Assembly (NCBI GenBank): GCA_037138335.1 | Contig: JBAXIO010000009.1 | Location: forward strand, 112,373 to 176,372 | Direction of reading: 5' to 3' | Length of the DNA: 64,000 nt | Source of the DNA: CAIRDP01 sp037138335 | GTDB taxonomy: Bacteria > Bacteroidota > Bacteroidia > Bacteroidales > FEN-979 | Part shown: one piece after another, positions 44,774-54,001 of the stretch | Numbering within the stretch: position 1 is the first letter of the stretch | How the letters are laid out: every line of letters starts with the position of its first letter | Translations under genes and position numbers: made by a program | The notes under the pieces: model-generated | Seen by the model: the letters and a program-made list of their open reading frames with translations, nothing else | Database searches by the model: none | Told to the model about the DNA's origin: nothing

Positions 44774-46048
44774 ATGTTTAGGAAAGTGCAGGGCCGGAAA
44801 TCAGCATTCATCAGTTTACACCTGGTCCTGGTGTTTTTATTGGCAATTGCAGCTTACGCCCAGGTCGACAAGGAAAAACTTCAGAAGACCAAGAAACAGC
44901 TGGAAGACGAGATCCGGTATACCACCGAATTGCTGGAAAAGACTAAGGCCTCGAAGCAGGTTTCGATGGAGAAACTTAAGATCCTGAACCAGAGGATACG
45001 CGTCAGGGAGGCCCTGATTGCCACGATCAACAAGGAACTGGGACAGATCGACATGAATATCCAGGTAGAGAATGTAGAGCTCGACCGGATGTCGAAACAG
45101 CTCAAAGCCCTTAAAACTGATTATGCCCGGATGATTTACCAGGCTTACCGTACCATGAACGGCAGGAACAAGCTGATGTTCATATTCTCGGCGAAGGACT
45201 TCAACCAGGCCTGGCAAAGGATCAGGTACTACCAGCAATATTCGGAATACCGGCGCAGGCAGGCCGAACGGATTGAAAGTACAACCCATGTCATCAATGA
45301 CCAAAGGAAAGACCTGGAATCGAAGAAACAGGAAAAGCTTACATTGTTTGAGACCCAGCAAAAGGAAAAAGTAAAGCTGGACCTTGAGAAACAGGACAAG
45401 GCCAAAACCGTAAAAGAACTCTCAAGCAAGGAGAAGCAGCTTGTTTCTACACTCAAAACCAAGCAGCAGGCCGCTGCGCGCCTGCAATATGAGATTGAAA
45501 AACTGATCGCAACCGAAATCAGGGCATCGGAGGAAAGGATGCAAAAAACCACGGGCTATGAGAAAAAGCCAGCGGGGCATATAGTTTCCGGCCCCGCAAC
45601 CTATGAAATGACCCCCCGCGAAAAGGAACTCTCCAGTTCTTTTGCCTCAAACAGGGGGCGGCTTCCCTGGCCCTGTGAAAAAGGTTTCATTTCCGGCACT
45701 TTCGGGGAGCACGCACATCCCGTGCTTGAAAGGGTCAAAGTGAAAAACAACGGGGTGGATATAACCACCGAACCAAACTCCCAGGTTAAAGCCGTTTTCA
45801 ACGGCAGGGTAAGCAAAGTGATGTCGTTCCCCAACCTGAACAATGTAGTCATTGTGAGGCATGGTGAATACCTTACCGTATATTCAAACCTGGATGTTGT
45901 GAATGTAAAGGAAGGGCAGGAAGTGACCACCCGCCAGGCTATCGGCAAGGTGCATTATAATACTGAAGAACAAAAAACCGAGCTGCATTTTGAGATCTGG
46001 AAAGGCAAAATGATCCAGAACCCCGAAAACTGGCTTGCCGGACGATAA
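44774..46048 (+). CDS. envC: EnvC-like amidase activator (degenerate M23/LytM domain)
   Basis: This 424-residue protein has a signal peptide (cleavage near AAYAQ, residue 31), a long coiled coil (about 33-265) and a C-terminal LytM/M23 domain (about 310-420). The zinc ligands of an active M23 peptidase are lost: the H-N-G-x-D site reads NNGVDIT and the terminal H-x-H reads ELHFEIW. That is the state seen in EnvC-type proteins, which activate N-acetylmuramoyl-L-alanine amidases at the division site rather than cut murein themselves. The coiled coil would contact FtsEX in such a model. No amidase gene is in this window. Confidence 0.88.
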   Translation: MFRKVQGRKSAFISLHLVLVFLLAIAAYAQVDKEKLQKTKKQLEDEIRYTTELLEKTKASKQVSMEKLKILNQRIRVREALIATINKELGQIDMNIQVENVELDRMSKQLKALKTDYARMIYQAYRTMNGRNKLMFIFSAKDFNQAWQRIRYYQQYSEYRRRQAERIESTTHVINDQRKDLESKKQEKLTLFETQQKEKVKLDLEKQDKAKTVKELSSKEKQLVSTLKTKQQAAARLQYEIEKLIATEIRASEERMQKTTGYEKKPAGHIVSGPATYEMTPREKELSSSFASNRGRLPWPCEKGFISGTFGEHAHPVLERVKVKNNGVDITTEPNSQVKAVFNGRVSKVMSFPNLNNVVIVRHGEYLTVYSNLDVVNVKEGQEVTTRQAIGKVHYNTEEQKTELHFEIWKGKMIQNPENWLAGR

Positions 46049-46059
46049 CAGCTTTTGAA

Positions 46060-46968
46060 ATGCACCATATAGGAGAATTTGCCGCCTTGCTTACCGCCTT
46101 CTTCTGGACCGTCACCGCGATCACATTTGAAGCGGCAAGCCGGAAGATAGGCTCCATGGTTGTAAATATCCTCAGGCTGATCATTGGTTTCATCTTTCTC
46201 AGCATTTTTGTTTTTTTTTACCGCGGATATCTTTTTCCCGTCGACGCCAGCCTTCATAACTGGCTCTGGCTGTCGCTGAGCGGGCTCATAGGATTTACCT
46301 TTGGGGACCTTTGCCTCTTCCAGTCTTTCGTCCTCATCGGGGCCAGGGTTTCCATGCTTATCATGGCTTTGGCTCCCCCTATGACCGCCCTGTTCGCATG
46401 GATGGTTCTGGGTGAAAAACTCAGCCTTCAAAGCTGGATCGGGATGGCCGTGACAATGAACGGGATTGCATTGGTTGTACTCAGGCGAAGCGGTGAAGGT
46501 GAAAAGAACGGCCTCCTGAACATGCTGAAATTTTCTTATCCGCTCTGGGGCCTTCTGCTTGCTTTCGGAGGGGCTTTAGGACAAGCGGTAGGCCTTGTCC
46601 TCAGCAAGGTCGGAATGCAGGGGTACGATACCTTTGCCTCGACCCAGATCAGGGTAATGGCGGGCACGGCGGGTTTTGCAATAATCTATGCGCTTATCGG
46701 AAAATGGAAAGACGTTCTCAGGGGAACCACCAGGGCCAGGCCCATGGCCATCCTCTCTATTGGCGCCTTCTTCGGCCCTTTTCTCGGGGTCTCGTTTTCA
46801 CTTATCGCAATAAAATATGCCGATACGGGAATTGCCTCCACCATCATGGCTATAGTGCCGGTGCTCATTATTCCGCCATCTATGATACTGTATAAAGAAA
46901 AAATCAGTTTAAAAGAAGTTGCAGGCGCCATCCTCGCTGTTGGCGGAGTTGCAATTTTCTTTTTATAA
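46060..46968 (+). CDS. EamA-family (DMT superfamily) transporter
   Basis: This 302-residue protein has ten predicted helices in two EamA repeats (about 5-140 and 155-300; for example FWTVTAITFEAASRKIGSMV and GAFFGPFLGVSFSLIAIKYA). DMT exporters move amino acids, nucleotides or other small metabolites; substrate unknown. It begins 12 bases after envC and is followed closely by another membrane protein. Confidence 0.88.
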   Translation: MHHIGEFAALLTAFFWTVTAITFEAASRKIGSMVVNILRLIIGFIFLSIFVFFYRGYLFPVDASLHNWLWLSLSGLIGFTFGDLCLFQSFVLIGARVSMLIMALAPPMTALFAWMVLGEKLSLQSWIGMAVTMNGIALVVLRRSGEGEKNGLLNMLKFSYPLWGLLLAFGGALGQAVGLVLSKVGMQGYDTFASTQIRVMAGTAGFAIIYALIGKWKDVLRGTTRARPMAILSIGAFFGPFLGVSFSLIAIKYADTGIASTIMAIVPVLIIPPSMILYKEKISLKEVAGAILAVGGVAIFFL

Positions 46969-46979
46969 TTGCAGTGGCA

Positions 46980-47528
46980 ATGGAAACTAAAGGAAATACT
47001 GCTGTATATGTACACAAGCCCGGGCTTAGGTTTTACCTTGGCGCGTCAATAATATTTTTATCTTTTTTCATGGTGCCTACCGGGCTCCTTGTAACCCATA
47101 ATCTGCACCATCATGTATTAAAAGCCCTTATTCTCGGCTTTTTCTGGGTCAACGGCCCCCTGTGGAAAATATTAGGCATAGGCATCATGGGAAAGGTGTC
47201 GTACTATTATATCATCGAGCACCTCAAGATCCATTACAAACGGGTCATCGAACCCCGCCCTGTCAGCAGGAAACGTTATTATATAGGGCTGTTCATGTTC
47301 ACCCTTCCCTTTATCCCTTCGTATGTGATGGCATACGCACCCCATCTGCTTCCGGAACTGGCCTCGTTAAGGGTATATGTCAATTTATTCATTGACCTGG
47401 TATTCCTCTCCAGCCTGTTCGTACTGGGAGGGGACTTCTGGGATAAACTCAGGGCCCTGTTCAACTATTCAGCCAAAGCAAGCTTCCCGGGCGAGCCTAT
47501 TTGCGAAGAGGAAGCACAAAACCCCTGA
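46980..47528 (+). CDS. Integral membrane protein of unknown function
   Basis: About 182 residues from METKGNTAVYVH (a GTG two codons earlier is possible). Four hydrophobic segments are visible (about 18-36, 50-70, 106-125, 137-155), with a basic cytoplasmic-type loop between them (HLKIHYKRVIEPRPVSRKRYY). I do not recognise a family with confidence; the layout recalls small 'transporter suffix' membrane proteins. It starts 11 bases after the EamA gene and ends before a strong terminator. Confidence 0.7.
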   Translation: METKGNTAVYVHKPGLRFYLGASIIFLSFFMVPTGLLVTHNLHHHVLKALILGFFWVNGPLWKILGIGIMGKVSYYYIIEHLKIHYKRVIEPRPVSRKRYYIGLFMFTLPFIPSYVMAYAPHLLPELASLRVYVNLFIDLVFLSSLFVLGGDFWDKLRALFNYSAKASFPGEPICEEEAQNP

Positions 47529-47539
47529 TGAAACTTAAA

Positions 47540-47575
47540 AAAAAGGCCGCCGCAACTTCTTGCGGCGGCCTTTTT
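47540..47575. terminator. Strong bidirectional intrinsic terminator
   Basis: GGCCGCCGCAA (47545-47555), loop CTTC and TTGCGGCGGCC (47560-47570) form a perfect 11-bp stem with a UUCG-like tetraloop. It is followed by TTTTT and preceded by an A-tract, so it serves the convergent TonB receptor gene too. Confidence 0.95.
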
Positions 47576-47607
47576 ATAGTTTACAGATTGCCCCTATGGG
47601 GCTTCAT

Positions 47608-49794
47608 TCATAGATTTAAACGCAGGTTCACAAAGAATTCCCTGCCCGGGGCAGGCTGGTAGGAATTGTAATCCACGCCATTGTTGGGTTCTGTAAAACC
47701 AAAATACTTCGTGTCGAACACGTTCTTGACATAAAAACCAAGATCGCCCCTCAGCCACCCAAGCTTCCATTTGTAATGCAGGTCAACATTCCAGAGGTTA
47801 TACCCGCTCACCCATGAACTTCTTACACTGCCCGGCTGGTAATAAGTCTGCCCGATGGTATAATTGTTATAAATGGAATCGTCAACCTGTATGCAATACT
47901 TCGACTGCCACTGGCTTGCTATTCCGACGCTGAAATTTTTAAGGAAAGAATAGGTAACTTCAGCATACAGCATGTTCCTCGGGCTGTTTGGCATCCAATG
48001 GGTCCATTGAACTTTTGCCGTGTCGGCCGAATTGTAAGTGAAATTGGAATAGGTATAAGCAGCGTCAATGATCAGGTTTTTAACAGGCGACCAGGAAACG
48101 AAAGTTTCAATCCCCCATTTGGTGCTTTTTCCCATATTGCCATAGAAAGCCGTGTTATTTCCCCTGCTTGCTATGCCATACCTGTAGAACTCATTATTCG
48201 ACCAGATGTCAAAGAAAGTGACATCGTAATGTAACACTTTCCCCACATCTCCCCTTATACCAAGGTCAATCCCCTGAGATGATGAAGGTTTGATCAGGTT
48301 GTTAAAACCACCGTAGGCCTGGGGATTGTTATAAAGTTCATCATTTGAAGGGGTTAGGAACCCGGTACCATAACTGGCAAAAACATTGAAAGGCCTGATG
48401 ATATCCCAGGCAAGGCCGAAACGGTAGGTCGGTTTATCATAGGTTTTACTTCCATTGGGGCTGATCGAATCGGGAACCGGGATGTTACTTTGCAGGCTGC
48501 TGTAAACATTATCGTAACGCAGGTTTAACAAGGCATGCAGTTTCGGGGTGATATCCAGCTTGTCGATCAGGAACACACCAATGCTCCTCTGCCTGATGAT
48601 CTGGTTGATCAGGATCTGGTCGAGGTCGAAACATTCGCGGCTCCAGTAGGAATCAACCCGGGTTGAGTCCCTGTGCCCTTCGTCAGGAACGGCAAACATA
48701 TGCTCGGTAATGGTCTGGGTCTGGTAATCTGCTCCAAGGCTCAGGAGGTTTTTTACACTGCTTTTGCCCAGGTGAAGGTTGTACTGGGCTGATGCACCCA
48801 TGTTGATGTAGGGTTTATAGTCATCGCCGTTGTTGGAAGTTTCCCTGTAATTATTCATCCTGGCAAAAGCTCTCGCTGTAATGTCCTGGTTATTGCAGAT
48901 ATCGAATTTAGCAATCAGGGCGCCGGTGAGGCGTTTGGTTTCATGGAATTCGTTGTAAGGAACAGCATCGGTATTGGCAGCCCTGGGGCCGAAAGTCTCA
49001 TACCGGTACATATTGATACCTTCTGAATTCTGGTTAAAGTAATTGGTATAAGTCAGCAACTGTGTGATCTGGATCTTCTCTGAAGGTTTCCAATTGATTT
49101 TTTCACTGAAATTATCTCCCATGAATGACTGGTGTTCACGGTATCCATGGCCTTGCATATGCGAATATGACACGCGGTAGTTGATCTTGTCATGGGTCCC
49201 GTCGACCTGCCCAAGAATCTTCCAGTAACCGTATGAACCTGCAGAACCCATCAGGGTTGCATTTACAGGTTTGCTCCCCCCGTTATCGGTGATGATATTG
49301 ACCACCCCGCCGGTTGCATTAGCGCCGTATAGTGATGCTGCCAGTCCGCGTACGACCTCAACATTCTTCACTACGCTCCAATCCACATCATAAAGGTCGG
49401 GGCAATATCCGCCCGGGTCATTTACCGGGATGCCGTCGATCAGTACCTGTATCCCCCTGAACCCGCTTTCGGAAAGGATACCCTGCCCGCGAATATAAAG
49501 ATGCACCCTTGATCCATCGGTGCCGTTCTCGACTTTCACACCCGGAACCAGGCGCAATGCCTCGTCGGGGGCAATAGTCTTGCTGAACTCCTGCAACTGG
49601 GCTTTGTTTATAACTGAGATGGGAGCAGGAAGTTCTTTAAGCGGGGTCACGGTGCGCATGGCGCTAACCATCACCTCGTCAAGCTTCACAGTGTCCCTGG
49701 TGAAAATTACTTTGTCATTAAGGTTTTTCTGGCCCATCCCCTGGAATGCAAAAGCAATTAACAGGAGCAAGCCGGTAAGTAAACGTGTTTTCAT
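47608..49794 (-). CDS. TonB-dependent outer membrane receptor
   Basis: This 728-residue protein has a signal peptide (about 1-21, FAFQGMGQ), a TonB-box-like segment near 40 (DEVMVSAMRT), a plug domain (about 50-165; HLYIRGQGI, VLIDGIPVNDPGGYCPDLYD, ATGGVVNIITDNG) and a 22-strand barrel ending in REFFVNLRLNL. There is no N-terminal carboxypeptidase-like domain and no SusD partner, so it is a siderophore/cofactor-type receptor rather than a glycan importer. The ligand is unknown; no B12 riboswitch is evident upstream. The gene lies about 130 bases downstream of a small membrane protein on the same strand. Confidence 0.94.
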   Translation of the reverse strand: MKTRLLTGLLLLIAFAFQGMGQKNLNDKVIFTRDTVKLDEVMVSAMRTVTPLKELPAPISVINKAQLQEFSKTIAPDEALRLVPGVKVENGTDGSRVHLYIRGQGILSESGFRGIQVLIDGIPVNDPGGYCPDLYDVDWSVVKNVEVVRGLAASLYGANATGGVVNIITDNGGSKPVNATLMGSAGSYGYWKILGQVDGTHDKINYRVSYSHMQGHGYREHQSFMGDNFSEKINWKPSEKIQITQLLTYTNYFNQNSEGINMYRYETFGPRAANTDAVPYNEFHETKRLTGALIAKFDICNNQDITARAFARMNNYRETSNNGDDYKPYINMGASAQYNLHLGKSSVKNLLSLGADYQTQTITEHMFAVPDEGHRDSTRVDSYWSRECFDLDQILINQIIRQRSIGVFLIDKLDITPKLHALLNLRYDNVYSSLQSNIPVPDSISPNGSKTYDKPTYRFGLAWDIIRPFNVFASYGTGFLTPSNDELYNNPQAYGGFNNLIKPSSSQGIDLGIRGDVGKVLHYDVTFFDIWSNNEFYRYGIASRGNNTAFYGNMGKSTKWGIETFVSWSPVKNLIIDAAYTYSNFTYNSADTAKVQWTHWMPNSPRNMLYAEVTYSFLKNFSVGIASQWQSKYCIQVDDSIYNNYTIGQTYYQPGSVRSSWVSGYNLWNVDLHYKWKLGWLRGDLGFYVKNVFDTKYFGFTEPNNGVDYNSYQPAPGREFFVNLRLNL

Positions 49795-49926
49795 TGTAAA
49801 ATATTTAAAGTATGAAATAGCAAACTGTTTTTGATAATCCTGTCAGGATTAATACTGATCCCTGCGCTAAATGGCATGACATCATCGTAATCTTTACGAA
49901 AAATCAAAGCGGAAGGGAAAGAAAAG

Positions 49927-50427
49927 TCAGGCTGTTTCGGGGGGGGGAGAGAATGGTCTCAACGGGTTACCGTCAAAATTTTCACTTACCGTGGGGTAAG
50001 TGATTCTTGTTGTTGCTGGCGGATGAGCAAGTTCCATTGTTACCGGCAGCGCGATGCTAACAAGATGCTGAAGCAGATTGGTCGCTTTTTTCTTCTGTTG
50101 CATACTATTCATGCCCGCAATCAGGTTTTCCTCCTTTGTATCGCGGATACAGTAGAATGTAACGGTTTTGCCTTTTCTTATTTCCTTCGACACATCGTAT
50201 AAGTTCCCGTGATAAACGATTTCATGTTTGTCGACGCGGCGAAAAGCAGGATCCGCCGATGGGTTGTATACTGAAAATACCGAAAGTTCATTATCGAGGC
50301 AGCCGTGTTCCAGCAGGCTGGTGACCTCTTTTTTTAACAGGTAGCGGTCAAGCTCATACACAATATAATAGCCTGCAGTGTTAAAGAGCATTGCAAAAAG
50401 CATAAATACCGGCAGAATCTTTTTCAT
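49927..50427 (-). CDS. Small exported protein of unknown function
   Basis: This 166-residue protein has an N-terminal signal or anchor helix (about 3-22), a conserved-looking middle (KHEIVYHGNLYDVSKEIRKG, then FYCIRDTKEE) and a Pro-rich tail. The last codons include a run of nine C (G on the plus strand at 49939-49947) encoding PPP. Its start overlaps the stop of the secreted Asp-box protein by one base, and a TonB receptor follows. I recall similar small proteins next to TonB receptors in Bacteroidetes, but could not verify a family. No function is proposed. Confidence 0.75.
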   Translation of the reverse strand: MKKILPVFMLFAMLFNTAGYYIVYELDRYLLKKEVTSLLEHGCLDNELSVFSVYNPSADPAFRRVDKHEIVYHGNLYDVSKEIRKGKTVTFYCIRDTKEENLIAGMNSMQQKKKATNLLQHLVSIALPVTMELAHPPATTRITYPTVSENFDGNPLRPFSPPPETA

Positions 50428-53400
50428 TACCTGCAGATGACCAGTTTTCCGGAAACTGTTCCAACTTTCCTGTGAATGTTGACTATATAGATCCCGGAAG
50501 GAAGATATGCAAAGTTAATTGTTTTTATAATCCTGCCTGAAGCAATGATATTATTTTCCTCAAAGACCTGCTTCTGTTGAAGATCTTCTATTGTGATCCC
50601 GATACTTTCCTTCATGGGGGAAAAAATATCGAGGGTAACATTATCCCGGGCAGGATTAGGGTAAAGGTTCACTGAAAAAACGCTCTTTTCCTCTCCTGTT
50701 CCAAGGCAGTTTTTAAAAGTAAGCCATACCGAATCGGTTTTATAACAGCCTGCGGTATTCATGGTTTTAAGGCGGAAAAGCCTTGTTACGGTACCCCCTG
50801 CGATGGCGGTATCTATGACTACCGTGGGAGCAGTCAGATTTCCCGGGGTCCAGAGGTAGGAATGCACATTGGTGGTATCGGCGCTGAGGGTGATGGTTTG
50901 CCAGTGGCAGACCGTATCTTTAGGGAAAACGCTGATCTCTGCGACGGGGAGCCCCGCGATCGTAAGTTTTTTCAACCTGGTAATTCTTGCGTATTTACTG
51001 TATGCTGTAAGGCTTAGGCTGGTTGCACCGTTAATGACATCCCTGCTCCCGGGGGTATAAACCGGTCCCGGGATCCTGCTGTCGTTAAAAATGCCGTCAC
51101 CTGAAGCCGACCACCTTAGGGAATCATAATGCATGACTGTCGCCTGAAGGGTACAACTTGAACCTGCACAGATAGTCTGGTCTGGGCCGATGGAAACATA
51201 AGGCAATACGGGAACCGGGAAGACAATATAATCGACCCATACCTGGTCGGTGCCGCCGCTTTCGGCCAGGTCTTTCTGATAGATCCATTTATAAGAATGT
51301 GTCCCTGCCGTAACAGGGAATGCAGCCCTGGTCCAGGGGGTTTCTCCCGACCATTGCGATTGAAGGGTGTTGTCGATAAAGAACATGAGAAAATCATAAT
51401 CCTGCTCGGTGGAGGTTTTGTACCAGAAACTTATACTGTCGTCGGCGAAAGATGTATAAGTAACTAACATCTGGCAGCTTTGCTCATCGCCAATGGGTTT
51501 GGAAACAGCCGTGTAAAGGCCTTCATACGGCTTGATATTTGTGATGCCCCAGGAGGAATTCCCTGCAAAATTCCAGGGAAATTTGGTAAAGGTATTGGTC
51601 TCCCAGTCTTCCACCACAGCGCCTATGAGTTTGTAGAAACTTGCATGGCGGATGTACCTGCCGCTTTGCGCGGTAAAATTCAGCCTGGTTCCGGTCGAGG
51701 CAGGTGCGGTATCGCTCACCCTGACCGTGTAATGAAGGTTCATGGTCTGAGACGGGTGAATGGTATCTGCAAAAACCGAATCGTTGAGCAAAGAAAGATA
51801 AGGCGAGTCGGTTGATAGTTTGCCTAAGGTTCCCGGGCAGGGATAATCCCCCGCATTGGAGAGTATCAGGATTACATCAACCGTCTCACCCGGGTCGAAG
51901 CTCCCGTTATTATTCCCCGCCGTATCAAGAATGCTCATGTTCGCAATTTCCAGTCCGGGAGCACGGGAATCTAAGGCAAAATGGCTGTCCCAGGAAGTGT
52001 CGGCATTGCTCACGCTGATGTTGAAACGTATTTTCTGATGACAAGGGATGGTATCATTCACTTTAAACGCAAACCCCGAGGGTACGGTTCCCGTTCCTCC
52101 CGCGCTGATGCTGGAATAAGGTTCCACGGAATCGGTCATTATAATGTAGGGGGAAGGGGAAGTAACCTTGACAATGAGGTTGTTTGAAGCCTGGTCGCCG
52201 ATGTTTTTCACCCCAAGGCTAAGCTGGAGGGAGTCGCCGAACTTAAGGACAGCCGGGTTCCCGGTAGAAATTTCCGACAATTCGCTGGAATAATACATTA
52301 TCCAGGGCTGGCCCGGGGCCGGGCCAAGGTCGAAAGGGGAAGTCCAGGTCATTGTTTGCCCTCCGGGAAGGCGGTTATCGGTCCATACGGGATACACTTT
52401 CATATTAAGCGACTGTATGCCGATATAATCGCCAAAGTAATTGAATGCCAGTCCGGGCACAGGCGCAGGGGTGAATGCAACATCGCTGACCCTGAAATCG
52501 GTAAAGCTGTTCCCCCCGTCGTAAGACCAGGATACCCAGGTCTCTGCTTCCGTTGGGGATACATTCCGGTCATCATAATAGATCACGCATATCCCCCCGG
52601 TCACCGCATCGACGGAGATCCAGGGGAAAAAATGCTGTTTGCCTTGGGCGGGTGCATCCTGGTTGACTTTCACAGGAACCGACCATGTATTCCCCTTATC
52701 GGCCGACTTAATAAGGTACACATCGATATCGCTGCCGGTATTGGTCCCGGGGGTTCCAACATTGGCCCAGACAACATAAAGGGTTCCCCGGTTCGGACCG
52801 TTGCTGAGGTCAACTGCCATGGATGGGAAAGAATTTACCCTCATGGCTTTCGAAGTCATGCTGCTGCGTATACCTTTGATATTATTGATAATCCGTGTAG
52901 AGGGCTGCCATATGCCCCCGCCATCAAATGACCTTACAAACCCTATGGCCTTTTCATCGCCTGGCCAGGTGTCGTATATGCTCCAGGCCATGTATGCTTC
53001 CCCGGCCGGCCCGGAAGCGATATTGACGCCATGGTTCAATTTCAGTGCATTTGCATTTCGGCTGACAGCTAAAGGTGAACTCCAGTGAAGCCCGCCGTCA
53101 ATGCTTCGTGAAACCTGCACCTGGCATGTATCGGGCGATGCAGTGACGAAATTCGTCCAGGCTGCATATAAATTACCCTGGAAAGGGCTGGAAACCGAAT
53201 TGTCTATCCATAAATGATTTTTATCCAGAGTTCCGTAAACATTGGCAGGGCCTGCCGCGACCAGAATTTCATTCCAAGTAATACCCTTGTCATCACTGTA
53301 AGCAACACTCTGTCCCAGGGTATTGTTGATCTTGCCTATAAACCATCTTCCGTCCCTGCTTATGGCTGTCGACGGGTCGCCATTGTTTGGTTTTCCGGCC

Positions 53401-53849
53401 CCGAGATAGCGGCCTCCCCAGGTAAGACCGTTGTCGGAAGAACTGTAGGAATCGGCTCCGAAAAGGGCCCGTGCCGAGCCTGAAGACCAGTCGGTCGAAT
53501 TGTTTGAGATCAGCACATTATCCTCATCCTCAGGATCGATAAAAACCGAATTCTCGCTTTGGGTCAGGCCGGTACTGGAGGTTACCGGCACATCGGGGGA
53601 ATCCTGAGGGGAAAAAGCGGCCGCCCTCATAAACAGCGAGCCTGGTTTGGGTGCTACCCAGGGTAATGTTGCCTGGGTTTTAACGTAGCCCTGCCTGACC
53701 ATACTTTTCCAGTAACCGATATTATCGACATAAGGCACAACGATCCCTTTGCCTGCAGGAGTGATCCCGGGGAGGTTTGACAACCTCTGGGGATATGCAA
53801 CCAGGCTGAAAACAAACAGTATGCCAAGCAGGCAGCATAGCTTCTTCAT
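50427..53849 (-). CDS. Secreted Asp-box (sialidase-fold) protein with type IX secretion tail
   Basis: About 1,140 residues from MKKLCCLLGILFVFSLVAYPQ; the frame extends 42 codons upstream through a repeat array, which is unlikely to be coding. The signal peptide is followed by a beta-propeller domain (about 60-520) with at least six Asp boxes: SSDNGLTW, SDDKGITW, SIDGGLHW, SFDGGGIW, SADKGNTW and SYDGGNSF. Then come CARDB/Ig-like domains and a C-terminal T9SS domain (VNLYPNPARDNVTLDIF, ending in SGKLVICR). Asp boxes are structural; sialidase activity would need an Arg triad and Tyr/Glu pair that I cannot assign. It is probably an extracellular or surface protein binding or cleaving glycans. 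Confidence 0.88.
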   Translation of the reverse strand: MKKLCCLLGILFVFSLVAYPQRLSNLPGITPAGKGIVVPYVDNIGYWKSMVRQGYVKTQATLPWVAPKPGSLFMRAAAFSPQDSPDVPVTSSTGLTQSENSVFIDPEDEDNVLISNNSTDWSSGSARALFGADSYSSSDNGLTWGGRYLGAGKPNNGDPSTAISRDGRWFIGKINNTLGQSVAYSDDKGITWNEILVAAGPANVYGTLDKNHLWIDNSVSSPFQGNLYAAWTNFVTASPDTCQVQVSRSIDGGLHWSSPLAVSRNANALKLNHGVNIASGPAGEAYMAWSIYDTWPGDEKAIGFVRSFDGGGIWQPSTRIINNIKGIRSSMTSKAMRVNSFPSMAVDLSNGPNRGTLYVVWANVGTPGTNTGSDIDVYLIKSADKGNTWSVPVKVNQDAPAQGKQHFFPWISVDAVTGGICVIYYDDRNVSPTEAETWVSWSYDGGNSFTDFRVSDVAFTPAPVPGLAFNYFGDYIGIQSLNMKVYPVWTDNRLPGGQTMTWTSPFDLGPAPGQPWIMYYSSELSEISTGNPAVLKFGDSLQLSLGVKNIGDQASNNLIVKVTSPSPYIIMTDSVEPYSSISAGGTGTVPSGFAFKVNDTIPCHQKIRFNISVSNADTSWDSHFALDSRAPGLEIANMSILDTAGNNNGSFDPGETVDVILILSNAGDYPCPGTLGKLSTDSPYLSLLNDSVFADTIHPSQTMNLHYTVRVSDTAPASTGTRLNFTAQSGRYIRHASFYKLIGAVVEDWETNTFTKFPWNFAGNSSWGITNIKPYEGLYTAVSKPIGDEQSCQMLVTYTSFADDSISFWYKTSTEQDYDFLMFFIDNTLQSQWSGETPWTRAAFPVTAGTHSYKWIYQKDLAESGGTDQVWVDYIVFPVPVLPYVSIGPDQTICAGSSCTLQATVMHYDSLRWSASGDGIFNDSRIPGPVYTPGSRDVINGATSLSLTAYSKYARITRLKKLTIAGLPVAEISVFPKDTVCHWQTITLSADTTNVHSYLWTPGNLTAPTVVIDTAIAGGTVTRLFRLKTMNTAGCYKTDSVWLTFKNCLGTGEEKSVFSVNLYPNPARDNVTLDIFSPMKESIGITIEDLQQKQVFEENNIIASGRIIKTINFAYLPSGIYIVNIHRKVGTVSGKLVICR

Positions 53850-53870
53850 TGTATTTAATCTCAATAAGTA

Positions 53871-53878
53871 CAAAGGTA
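53871..53878 (-). promoter_or_regulatory. -7 element for the secreted Asp-box gene
   Basis: TACCTTTG on the minus strand, 21 bases before the chosen ATG at 53849, supports that start over the upstream in-frame extension. Confidence 0.55.
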
Positions 53879-53914
53879 AGGAATAATTCAAGGGAAAGAT
53901 TCGTAACTTTGAGC

Positions 53915-53996
53915 TGTGACTAGTGACTAGTGACTGGTGACTAAATACAGTAACCGATAACCAGTCACTGTTCACTATTTACAAGTCACTAACAAA
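53915..53996. repeat. 7-nt unit array with inverted halves (GTGACTA / AGTCACT type)
   Basis: Four GTGACTA/GTGACTG units precede a short centre and then CAGTCACT, GTTCACT and AAGTCACT units in opposite orientation. AGTGACTGGTGACT and AGTCACTGTTCACT can pair with one or two mismatches. It lies between divergent promoters. Confidence 0.85.
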
Positions 53997-54001
53997 AAAG
54001 T

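Noticed and set aside
44774..46048. Active M23 endopeptidase
   Set aside because: Two zinc ligands are substituted (NNGVD and ELHFE), which fits an EnvC-type activator instead.
49795..49926. Cobalamin riboswitch before the TonB receptor
   Set aside because: I could not find the B12-box or the expected length; only about 130 AT-rich bases with no strong fold.
53850..53975. N-terminal extension of the Asp-box protein
   Set aside because: It translates part of the GTGACTA array and passes over a -7 element; the signal peptide at 53849 is the credible start.
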